In this document: piece by piece, positions 57,035 through 64,000 of the stretch
Layout: every line of letters begins with the position of its first letter
Numbering within the stretch: position 1 is the stretch's first letter
DNA from: Ornithinimicrobium murale
GTDB taxonomy: Bacteria > Actinomycetota > Actinomycetes > Actinomycetales > Dermatophilaceae
NCBI RefSeq assembly: GCF_003352835.1
Contig: NZ_QLVD01000019.1
Location: 62,001-126,000 of the forward strand
Reading direction: 5' to 3'
Length of the DNA: 64,000 nt
Made by a program: the position numbers and the translations under genes
The notes under the pieces: generated by a model
Seen by the model: only the letters and a program-made list of their open reading frames with translations
The model's database searches: none
Told to the model about the DNA's origin: nothing

Positions 57035-57304
57035 ATGGAGCGACAGTCAGAACGGATCATCATTCACCAGAAGAACGCACCCGGAACGTGCCGCTGGTTC
57101 ACCTACGGGGGCAGCACATACACACTCATGTACGGCGGGCACGGTTTCGGCTGGACGGTGTACGACCAGGACGATCAGCTCGTCGACGAGTACCACACCC
57201 TTCGTGAGCTGCGGGCGGGGTTCCTCGGCTCGGCTGCACCTGTCGACTGGGGAGCGGGCTTCGTCGTGGCGGGACGGATCGAACGTCCGACGCCGGCCTT
57301 ATGA
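57035..57304 (+). CDS. Small hypothetical protein opposite the array end
   Basis: Up to 89 residues from ATG 57035. The first 75 look real (IIIHQKNAPGTCRWFTYGGS then TYTLMYGGHGFGWTVYDQDD), beta-rich. The last residues read through a tRNA gene on the other strand, which makes the true end uncertain. Unknown. Confidence 0.45.
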   Translation: MERQSERIIIHQKNAPGTCRWFTYGGSTYTLMYGGHGFGWTVYDQDDQLVDEYHTLRELRAGFLGSAAPVDWGAGFVVAGRIERPTPAL

Positions 57305-57335
57305 GGGCCGCGCTCTGCCACTGAGCTACGCCACG
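57264..57335 (-). tRNA. tRNA-Met (CAT), elongator-like
   Basis: 72 bases; anticodon loop CTCATAA; fully paired acceptor CGTGGCG/CGCCACG, unlike the initiator-like copy. Ile (lysidine-modified CAT) cannot be excluded. Confidence 0.9.
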
Positions 57336-57380
57336 TCGGCGCACCTCGCTGGGTGGTTCTCAAACCCGCGCAAGCCCCTC

Positions 57381-57806
57381 ATGACGCTGATTCACCGGGT
57401 TCTGCGGGGATCACGGCGGCCTGTGTCGCGTCCTGAGCGCCAGCCTATCGAGGACGTGCGCGGCCCGGTGGCGGAGAATTCGCCTCGTCCTCAAACCCGT
57501 TTGAGTGTCCCGAATCGGGCTGCGCTGGCTGAGGAGTACGCCGAAGGGGTGCCGGTCGATGAGCTGTCGCGGCGGTTCGGGATACATCGCACCACCGTTC
57601 ATCGCCTCGCCGCTCAGGCAGGTGTCGAGGTGCGCCGTCGTGGCCTGGACGAGCTTGGGCGTCGTGAAGCTGCGCGGTTGTACAGGCAGGGCATGACGCT
57701 CGAAGAGGTCGCTGCTGAACTGAGGGTCGGTGACGAGACGGTGCGCTCTGCGGTCGTCGCTCTTGGCGGGATGATTCGCCCACGTGGCCGTCTTCCGTCT
57801 CCCTAG
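57381..57806 (+). CDS. Double helix-turn-helix protein, resolvase-like
   Basis: 141 residues from ATG 57381. After a basic leader there are two resolvase/Hin-type HTH units: LAEEYAEGVPVDELSRRFGI with HRTTVHRLAAQAG, and EAARLYRQGMTLEEVAAELR with VGDETVRSAVVALGG. There is no catalytic recombinase domain, so it is a DNA-binding protein or a remnant of a recombinase. It lies at the boundary between the tRNA array and the conjugation-like region. Confidence 0.7.
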   Translation: MTLIHRVLRGSRRPVSRPERQPIEDVRGPVAENSPRPQTRLSVPNRAALAEEYAEGVPVDELSRRFGIHRTTVHRLAAQAGVEVRRRGLDELGRREAARLYRQGMTLEEVAAELRVGDETVRSAVVALGGMIRPRGRLPSP

Positions 57807-57828
57807 TCGAGTTCGGAGAGGGCCGGTA

Positions 57829-58356
57829 TCATCCACGTTGGCGACCGACCCAAGCCAGATGCCTGTTGGCGACGAGTTCTCCTTGCCGCAGACGACCGCG
57901 CAGGATACCGACACGAGTGCGTCCTTCAACAAGTTGAACGCCGCTCGATGCGGGGTTGAGCAGCGCCTGATCTAGGACGATCGGCCATCGCTTCCAAGTG
58001 CCGTGGACCTCCCAGGCGAGTCCCACGCCCAGGTGGTGGCCTTGGTTACGCACGGAGATCCAATGATCCGGATCGGCCGCGACAACCTCAATAACGTTCC
58101 GGTCCGATGGTCCAGTTTGCATCGTCATGAACGTGTCAATTGGCAGCGCTTCAACCTGCCATCCGACCTGTGCGAGATCGACGTTCTCATAATCTCGGAG
58201 GAAGGAAGCATTTCCTGCGTGGTCGTAGATCCACTGCTCGATGACGTCGGCCGGCCAACGCAGGTCGGCGACCATGTCTTGTCGTTGGAACTCTGTGAAG
58301 CCGTAGCCGCTCTCGCGGCATCGTTGCGCCAGGTCCGTGAAATCAACAAGCCGCAT
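57829..58356 (-). CDS. Hypothetical protein
   Basis: 175 residues from ATG 58356 with AAGGATAT upstream. Mixed alpha/beta, Trp-rich (MVADLRWPADVIEQWIYDHA; NASFLRDYENVDLAQVGWQV; LAWEVHGTWKRWPIVLDQAL). The C-terminal 30 residues are Arg-rich. Not recognised. It lies 95 bases downstream of the KAP NTPase gene on the same strand. Confidence 0.6.
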   Translation of the reverse strand: MRLVDFTDLAQRCRESGYGFTEFQRQDMVADLRWPADVIEQWIYDHAGNASFLRDYENVDLAQVGWQVEALPIDTFMTMQTGPSDRNVIEVVAADPDHWISVRNQGHHLGVGLAWEVHGTWKRWPIVLDQALLNPASSGVQLVEGRTRVGILRGRLRQGELVANRHLAWVGRQRG

Positions 58357-58451
58357 ACAGATATCCTTCTCGACCCTCTGGCATCATCGAGGTCTCTAGC
58401 CAAGCAAGCTACCCGGGTCTATCTCAGCTACGGTCAAGATGACTGCCATTG

Positions 58452-61400
58452 TCAGTGCCGCATGTTGACTCGGATTCCGCCGAGCAATTTTGCTGGACCG
58501 AACGAACTGACTCTGTTACGACTCTGCAACGCTTTGAGCAATTCCTCAGTTCCGTCGCGGTCCTTCAAACGCGGACGATGGTGTCCGGTTCTGGTCAGAG
58601 GCTCATAGTCGTCGCCCAATCCGAGCAGGATTTGATCTAGGAGCCCTAGTTCTATGTCAGGGAGATGCGGCTCTAGCAGGCCCAGAACGTGCTCGGCCGG
58701 CGCACCAGCCTCGGCAAGCTTGACTAGTAGTTCAACAGAGACGTTGTTGCCCTTGCTTGCCCACTGGCAAAACGCGATCACGCTCTGCCGAGACAGCCGG
58801 GCGCTGACGAACTCGACGTCGTCGGCGATCGCGCGCTTCACAAGTGGTGCCAGGCGTCGACTCCGCATCACTTGAGCCAGATCGTCGCTCGACAACTCCA
58901 ACTCGCATACGTACGACGCCAGTTGCTTGGACGCTGCGAAGTATTCCTCGCGGAATGCGAACGGGCGGTCACTCACGAGGGCGTACGTGTCGGCGGTATC
59001 AGGCACCAGGTCCTTCTCTAGCAGCGTTGGAAGGAGGGCGAGGCCGACATCGGACAAGCGTTCGGGGTCCAAGCCGTCGGCCAGGTTGAGCTGCCCGAGT
59101 AGTCGGACGGTTGCTGCCGAGTACAACGCACCGGAGTTGGCCAGTGCATATGCAAGCCCCAGCCTGGGCTCTTCTTCTACTTCCTCGGCCTTGGTGAGGT
59201 TGAGCGTGCCGAGGTTCTCTATCAGTTCCTCGTTGACTCCGAACTTGCTGACGAACTGGCTCACGTTCCAGACAGTCGGCGCGAACCGACCGGCCGACAC
59301 CACGTGCCCCCAAGCTCCGTCATCGAGGTCCGTCAGGTCAGCAACTTCGCAAGAGTCCGCCGCACGTGCCGCGACGGTTCGCACGGCAAACTCGGCTGCA
59401 TCTGCAACATCGCCGAGCACAGCAACGAATGCGTCTGGACTCTCGACGGTCACCTCGTCGTCTTGGAGGACGTCAAGGTAGTCGTCCAGGTTCGCGAGCA
59501 CATGCCCGTAGACGGAGCCATCGGCAGCGTTCATCACGTCAAGTGCCAGACCGGTGCTTTCGTCGAGAGCGACCGACAGGTTCATCCGCGTGACCGGGTA
59601 CAGGCCTGCGGCCACCGCCGCCTTGCACTGTGTCTCTCCGAGCACACCGAGATCGCCTATCCGCGCGCCGAGCCGACCCAGCAGAGCCATCACGTCGGTC
59701 GCCTTCACCGCATCCGTCTCGCCAACGAATGCCTGCATCTGGGCATAGTGCTCCGATACGAACTCCGCGACCTGGTCAGATGTTTCGTAGTCCGTGTCCT
59801 TCGCTGCGCACGTGATAGCCGTATCAACGAGGGTCGCGACTACTTCGAGTTCTAGCGGTGCCTTCTCGACCAGATGAATGAAAACACCGTCCCAGCGCGG
59901 AGCCAATCGACTTATGAGCACATCGCGAGATTTGCCATCTATCAGGTAGGCGTCGAGAAAAGAGGAGTCATCCCCCGAACGCACGGCGAGCTTATCGATG
60001 GCCTTATCGAGGCGCTCAGGGTGCGCAGGTAGGTAGTAGTCAAACACTTCGACGTTGAAAACACTTTCGCCGTCGAGGAAGCGGGAACCCATCTCCTTCT
60101 CGACTGCTTCGATCGAGCTTGCCTCATCGAAGTGAAAGTGCGGAGCTGCCCGATCCACCTGGACACAGTGAAGGATGAAGTTCATCGCACTCACGCTGAT
60201 CGCGATGTCATGGTAGTCGGAGCAGTACAGAGTGAAGTTCTCGTCGATGTAACCCTTAGCCAGCAGATCACGACCCAAAGGAGACACGAGTTCGCTAATA
60301 ACGGAGTCCAAATTGCGTTCGTCGCCATCCTCGGTTGGCATGACGAGGTCCGTCCTGGCCATTAGTTCCGCCATTGTGGCCTTCATGACGAAGTCTTTAG
60401 TCTCCAGCGCCACCCGGGAATCGCGCTGAAGGCGAGCAACATCAACGTCCACGGCGTCGTCCAGCCCATCCGTTCGGTTCCCCACTAACGCGACTAACTC
60501 GTCGAACGACAGCTTCAAGGTCCCCTGTCCAGGTCGGAGAAGTTGCACGTCATCGCGGTTCTCGTACAACGACCTCCAGAAATCACCCGATGTCAGGCCT
60601 GCCGGCTCGTAGTCGCCCGACTGGTGCCGAAGGACCGGCTTACCTCCGCGGCCCGTCCCCCGGGAGACGATCGGCAATACCTCCTGCAGCCGCTCCCCGG
60701 CTGCCTGAGCATGCTTGTCCCAGAGGGCTTTCGATCTCACTCGGTTCTGCGCCGCCTTGCTGCGTACTGCCTGATGCCGGGTCTGATACTCGACCATCTT
60801 GTGGAACGCCCGGTGTGCCTCGTCGATTTTGCTTGTGCCGAGCCGGATGGCCTCGAAGTCTTCCAGGTGGAGGTTCTTGTAAACCATCATCGCGAAGAGG
60901 CGGTCTGCAGTCAGTCCTTTGAGCCCATTCTCGCCGAGCACGGATGCGCGATAGATCTCGTACTCGTTTCGGATGTTGCGGATTACGCGCATGTCGGTCA
61001 GATGGGCGCCGACAAGGTTGACCAATGCGGTAGACGGCTGGTGGTCCGCTTTAGCGAACTCGGCAGCGAGCAGGTCCCGTGCCGAACGGTGGGTGATGAA
61101 CGGAACCATCGGCACTACCAGGTCGAAGAACTTCGTCCTGTTCGCCGAAGGTGCAGACTCCAACGCCGACGCATGAAGGGCCGAAGTCTTGGCATCCTCA
61201 CCGTCGGATTCCGCGTCTACTTGAAGTTCCTCGAAGATGCTGTCCCGGACTGCGTAAACGAACTGAATCGGCCGTGACTTGATCTGCTCGGAGTTGTTCA
61301 AGACGGTGTTTAGCTCCCGCAGGGTCTCGAAGATGTGCGGGTCCTTGAACCGGTCTAAATCCTCAAAGACCGCGACCTTAGTCTTCGTCCGCTGAAAGAA

Positions 61401-62126
61401 ATAGACGATCTCGTCCAGATACTCGTCGAAGTACGAGTTCTCTTTCGCGCTCAGCTTGACCGCTGCTCCGCCCGCGGAGACGCTCTCCACTCGTATCCGG
61501 CTCTGAAGGACACGGAGGCCCAAGAACCACACCCCGCCCACGAACGCGCCGAGGACGCCGACAGCGGCCCAAGCCACCCACGAATGATTGTCGACTACGC
61601 GCGCGGGTGCCACGTCCCGGATGCGATTGACCAGGCCAAGAAGAACGGCAACTACGAAGAATACGACTGCTACAACACCGCCCCACATCAAGGCTGGCCA
61701 AGGTTTGAACGAGTCGATGCGAAAGTACCTCGACCCCGGCATCTTCGAAGGCGGCTTCCGATAGAGGAGCTGCTTGACGATCTCCTTCTGGATGAGGTTC
61801 GTCAAGGGTGCAAGCGATCCGTCCTGCCGGATGCGTGCCCGCTTCGTGTCATCGATTCCCAGGCTCGACAACGACAGATTGACCCACTTGATCTTGCGTT
61901 CGTCTAAACCGCCCTGGACACCAAGGATGACGCTGCTCTTGCCACTGCCGTAGTGACCCGCTAGAGCGATGTTCTTCGCGGCCGTCACAGACTTGTCGGT
62001 CAGGACGTCGAGGAGGACTGCAGCGTTGCGTCCGTGGAGGTCCTCTTCGTACGCGGGTCCGAGACTCCGAAGGACGGGCACGGCAGAACTCGGTGCTGGT
62101 TGCCGCGCCGGTCGATCAGATGACAT
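58452..62126 (-). CDS. KAP/YobI-type P-loop NTPase
   Basis: 1224 residues from ATG 62126; a start ten codons earlier is also possible. Walker A GHYGSGKSS near 57-65 and Walker B KVAVFEDLDRF near 275, with two membrane segments between them (MWGGVVAVVFFVVAVLLGLV and WAAVGVLGAFVGGVWFLGL), as in KAP and YobI NTPases, whose P-loop is interrupted by a membrane loop. The remaining ~800 residues are helical repeats. KAP NTPases occur in defence-like and accessory contexts; a role in defence is only a possibility. GC is lower than the upstream chromosome. Confidence 0.87.
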   Translation of the reverse strand: MSSDRPARQPAPSSAVPVLRSLGPAYEEDLHGRNAAVLLDVLTDKSVTAAKNIALAGHYGSGKSSVILGVQGGLDERKIKWVNLSLSSLGIDDTKRARIRQDGSLAPLTNLIQKEIVKQLLYRKPPSKMPGSRYFRIDSFKPWPALMWGGVVAVVFFVVAVLLGLVNRIRDVAPARVVDNHSWVAWAAVGVLGAFVGGVWFLGLRVLQSRIRVESVSAGGAAVKLSAKENSYFDEYLDEIVYFFQRTKTKVAVFEDLDRFKDPHIFETLRELNTVLNNSEQIKSRPIQFVYAVRDSIFEELQVDAESDGEDAKTSALHASALESAPSANRTKFFDLVVPMVPFITHRSARDLLAAEFAKADHQPSTALVNLVGAHLTDMRVIRNIRNEYEIYRASVLGENGLKGLTADRLFAMMVYKNLHLEDFEAIRLGTSKIDEAHRAFHKMVEYQTRHQAVRSKAAQNRVRSKALWDKHAQAAGERLQEVLPIVSRGTGRGGKPVLRHQSGDYEPAGLTSGDFWRSLYENRDDVQLLRPGQGTLKLSFDELVALVGNRTDGLDDAVDVDVARLQRDSRVALETKDFVMKATMAELMARTDLVMPTEDGDERNLDSVISELVSPLGRDLLAKGYIDENFTLYCSDYHDIAISVSAMNFILHCVQVDRAAPHFHFDEASSIEAVEKEMGSRFLDGESVFNVEVFDYYLPAHPERLDKAIDKLAVRSGDDSSFLDAYLIDGKSRDVLISRLAPRWDGVFIHLVEKAPLELEVVATLVDTAITCAAKDTDYETSDQVAEFVSEHYAQMQAFVGETDAVKATDVMALLGRLGARIGDLGVLGETQCKAAVAAGLYPVTRMNLSVALDESTGLALDVMNAADGSVYGHVLANLDDYLDVLQDDEVTVESPDAFVAVLGDVADAAEFAVRTVAARAADSCEVADLTDLDDGAWGHVVSAGRFAPTVWNVSQFVSKFGVNEELIENLGTLNLTKAEEVEEEPRLGLAYALANSGALYSAATVRLLGQLNLADGLDPERLSDVGLALLPTLLEKDLVPDTADTYALVSDRPFAFREEYFAASKQLASYVCELELSSDDLAQVMRSRRLAPLVKRAIADDVEFVSARLSRQSVIAFCQWASKGNNVSVELLVKLAEAGAPAEHVLGLLEPHLPDIELGLLDQILLGLGDDYEPLTRTGHHRPRLKDRDGTEELLKALQSRNRVSSFGPAKLLGGIRVNMRH

Positions 62127-62213
62127 AGGTGAAATTCTATGGCAGGTGCCCGACATGACTGCGGTTCTCGGGCGTCTGAGCGACGCAGCATCAAGGTCCT
62201 CGGGTTCGTCTGT

Positions 62214-62570
62214 CTAGACGGTCGAGCCTGAACTCAGTGCGGCGGCTCGCTGCTGTCGTCGAAGTACAGCGGCCTCACGGAGGCGGGCTCGGATGAGCCA
62301 AGCGACGCTTGCAGGTCCGAGCCAGAGCATCTTGAAGCCGCTCCAAACCGTCAGCAGGACGAGCAGGTGCAGCCAGCCTGGCGCTCCCTGATCGATGAGG
62401 CCGACGAGCCAGACGGCGGCGGCGAAGTACGGGATGGCCAGCATCATCACTGCCGGTCCCCACTTCATGCCGCGTCTGGTCCGTATGAGGTCAGCGAGGA
62501 TGTTGGTGGGCATGTAGCGGCGCAGGAAGTTCCGGATGTGGATGCTGACCACTATCAGGAGGCGGAACAT
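62214..62570 (-). CDS. Small membrane protein often annotated as sulfate permease
   Basis: 118 residues. IRNFLRRYMPTNILADLIRT with RRGMKWGPAVMM is characteristic of a short actinobacterial protein often mislabelled sulfate permease. Two membrane segments (VMMLAIPYFAAAVWLVGLI; WLHLLVLLTVWSGFKMLWLG). Frequently found beside MobF-type conjugation genes, from memory. Function unknown. Confidence 0.75.
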   Translation of the reverse strand: MFRLLIVVSIHIRNFLRRYMPTNILADLIRTRRGMKWGPAVMMLAIPYFAAAVWLVGLIDQGAPGWLHLLVLLTVWSGFKMLWLGPASVAWLIRARLREAAVLRRQQRAAALSSGSTV

Positions 62571-62716
62571 GTTCGGCTCCTCTCAATCGCACGTTTCACC
62601 TGAGGAGGCAGTGCGTTGAGATGGGCCCGAAGTCGGGCCGACCGCGTGCGGCCGAGTGGTGAGGAGAAACCTGCCTCGCTTCTACGATACGCCCGAGTTC
62701 TGACATCTTGAAGGGC

Positions 62717-64000
62717 TCACAGCCGCGGGCCGATCGGCTGATTTGCGATTGGACGCCGTCCCGGTCCGTCCTGCTGAGGCTTGGTGATGGCCTGTGCGCG
62801 GAGGAGAGCGGCATCGGCGCGGGCATGGTCGATCCTCTGCGCCGCGCTCTCTGGTTCGGGACCGAGAGGGCGGCTGCTGGTGATCCGATAGCGGTCGCGG
62901 TAGGCCGCCACCACCCTGGCATCGCGCCGCCACGCCTTCGCTTCCTTCTCGCCCTCGGGTATCGGGCCGAGCGAGGCAGTCCAGGGCTCTTGGTCGGTGA
63001 GGGCGCTATCCAGGGCGGTGGTGGTCCGGTGCTCGATGAGCTGTCGACGTTCATCGAGAGCGTGGTGCATGTCCTCGGTCATCGGACCGTCGGCGGACGG
63101 GATCAGTCCGGCGATCAGCCGTGGCGTCTTGCGGGTACGGCCAGAACCGGCGGGGCGTGCAGTGGTACCGGCGACGCGGTGGTGAAGGACGGAGGCGATG
63201 TCATCGGCGTCCTCGAACCCGCGCGCGGCGACCAGCCGCGGCAACAGGCGATCGAGGTCGTGGTGGTTCGCCTCAGCCCGGCGGAGTTCGGCGGTCAACG
63301 CCCCGAACGCGTCGGACTTGATCGCGGCGTCGGCCTGCTCGTCGGTGAGGCCGCTGGAGCGGATGAGAGTTGCCCATCGGTCGTGTTGGGCTGCGGCGGC
63401 GATGGTCTCGTACTCGGCGGCGAGCTGGGCGATCGAACCCCACTGCTCCTGTTCGTCAGTGATGGTCTCGTGCGCGGACAACTCCGCACCCACGTGCTGG
63501 AGCACCCCGAACAGCACCGACCGGCCGGTCGCGTCGGGATTCTCGCCCGGATGCGCCTCGGCGTGCTCGTCGGCCCGGTCGAGGATCACGTAGGCGCGGT
63601 TGGAGTGCTTGCCACGGGTCATCGCGACATAGAAGTTCTCCCTCGTCGTGGTCGGCTCCACCAAGACGTGCGCGGTATCGGCGGTGACGCCCTGCGCCCT
63701 GTGGGCGGTGATCGCGTAACCCAGATCGACGTGGTCAGACGCATACGAGGCCGGGAGGACGATGGAGCCGCCGAACCGGCGGCCGGTCTTGCGGATGGTG
63801 ACCGAGCCGTCGTCGCGGACGCCGGTGATGGTCCAGGCATCGCCGTTGCGCACCCAGGTCTTCCCGGACTGTAGGCGACGGTCGTTGCGGCGGGTGATGA
63901 TCGTGTCCCCGACCCCAGCAGTGGTGCCGTCGTTCAGCTCGACCTCCCGACCGGGCTTCAATGTGCCGTCGAGGATCAGATCGGCACGAGCGCGCTGGTT
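62717..64000 (-). CDS. traA: MobF/TraA relaxase-helicase, C-terminal part
   Basis: The 5' end is beyond the window; 427 codons are seen. The visible part is the end of the helicase region (GDAWTITGVRDDGSVTIRKT) with the SF1 motif VDLGYAITAHRAQGVTADTAHVL and the YVAMTRGKHSNRAYV signature of motif VI, followed by a long charged helical tail. MobF relaxases nick oriT and unwind DNA for conjugation; the relaxase domain would be off the right edge. It shows that the element is, or was, mobilisable. Confidence 0.85.
   Translation of the reverse strand, partial: NQRARADLILDGTLKPGREVELNDGTTAGVGDTIITRRNDRRLQSGKTWVRNGDAWTITGVRDDGSVTIRKTGRRFGGSIVLPASYASDHVDLGYAITAHRAQGVTADTAHVLVEPTTTRENFYVAMTRGKHSNRAYVILDRADEHAEAHPGENPDATGRSVLFGVLQHVGAELSAHETITDEQEQWGSIAQLAAEYETIAAAAQHDRWATLIRSSGLTDEQADAAIKSDAFGALTAELRRAEANHHDLDRLLPRLVAARGFEDADDIASVLHHRVAGTTARPAGSGRTRKTPRLIAGLIPSADGPMTEDMHHALDERRQLIEHRTTTALDSALTDQEPWTASLGPIPEGEKEAKAWRRDARVVAAYRDRYRITSSRPLGPEPESAAQRIDHARADAALLRAQAITKPQQDGPGRRPIANQPIGPRL

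Noticed and set aside
57340-57410. Possible attR (TGGTTCTCAAACCCGCG) after the tRNA array
   Set aside because: Only a few bases match the tRNA-Val T-arm, less than any normal att duplication.

Overview
The window comes from a high-GC actinobacterium, most likely Micrococcales of the Intrasporangiaceae/Ornithinimicrobiaceae kind. This rests on base composition, the coproporphyrin-type haem genes (hemE, cgoX, chdC), DUF3000 divergent from hemE, a helix-turn-helix-fused MurA, GlgX and stand-alone NHEJ-type LigD-Pol and LigC. The species is an inference.

Region 1 (1-21.6 kb) is ordinary chromosome. It holds an HTH-MurA fusion, RNase D, DUF3000, hemE, a YczE-like permease, endonuclease IV, a DUF4349 lipoprotein, an acyl-CoA dehydrogenase, cgoX, chdC, msrB, LigD-Pol, LigC, an alpha/beta hydrolase, an XRE/membrane-protein pair, a RibD-type reductase, PPK2, GlgX and a YihY-family protein. 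It closes with three tRNA genes (Gly, Cys, Val).

Region 2 (21.6-33.2 kb) begins exactly at the 3' end of tRNA-Val, followed by an excisionase and a tyrosine integrase, so tRNA-Val is the likely attachment site. The genes that follow are mostly unknown. Several share an N-terminal motif and a short upstream element with a CACA core 10-11 bases before the start codon. The region also carries a Xre/RES toxin-antitoxin pair whose toxin is frameshifted, a C-terminal sortase fragment, two membrane-anchored SH3 proteins, and a release-factor-like gene that must shift +1 at an RF2-type CTT TGA C site.

Region 3 (33.2-43 kb) looks like a separate insert. It holds TetR- and LysR-controlled metabolic genes mixed with broken genes (zincin, TipAS, RibD-type and VOC remnants). 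It lacks the shared upstream element.

Region 4 (43-57.4 kb) resumes the element: more tagged proteins, small zinc proteins, HNH and RNase H-like nucleases, a PTH2-like peptidyl-tRNA hydrolase, an NlpC/P60 protein, and an array of 23 tRNA genes (16 amino acids) plus one tRNA-like RNA, all on the minus strand. The same upstream element sits in front of part of this array where there is no start codon, which suggests it is a promoter whose first base is often the A of ATG.

Region 5 (57.4-64 kb) has an HTH protein, a large KAP/YobI-type P-loop NTPase, a small membrane protein and the C-terminal part of a MobF/TraA relaxase running off the edge. The element is therefore probably integrative and conjugative, or a plasmid-like mobile element. 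Its right end lies outside the window. The most interesting hypothesis is that it carries its own translation kit (tRNA array with an initiator-like tRNA, release factor, peptidyl-tRNA hydrolase) under a private promoter class, together with a family of tagged proteins.
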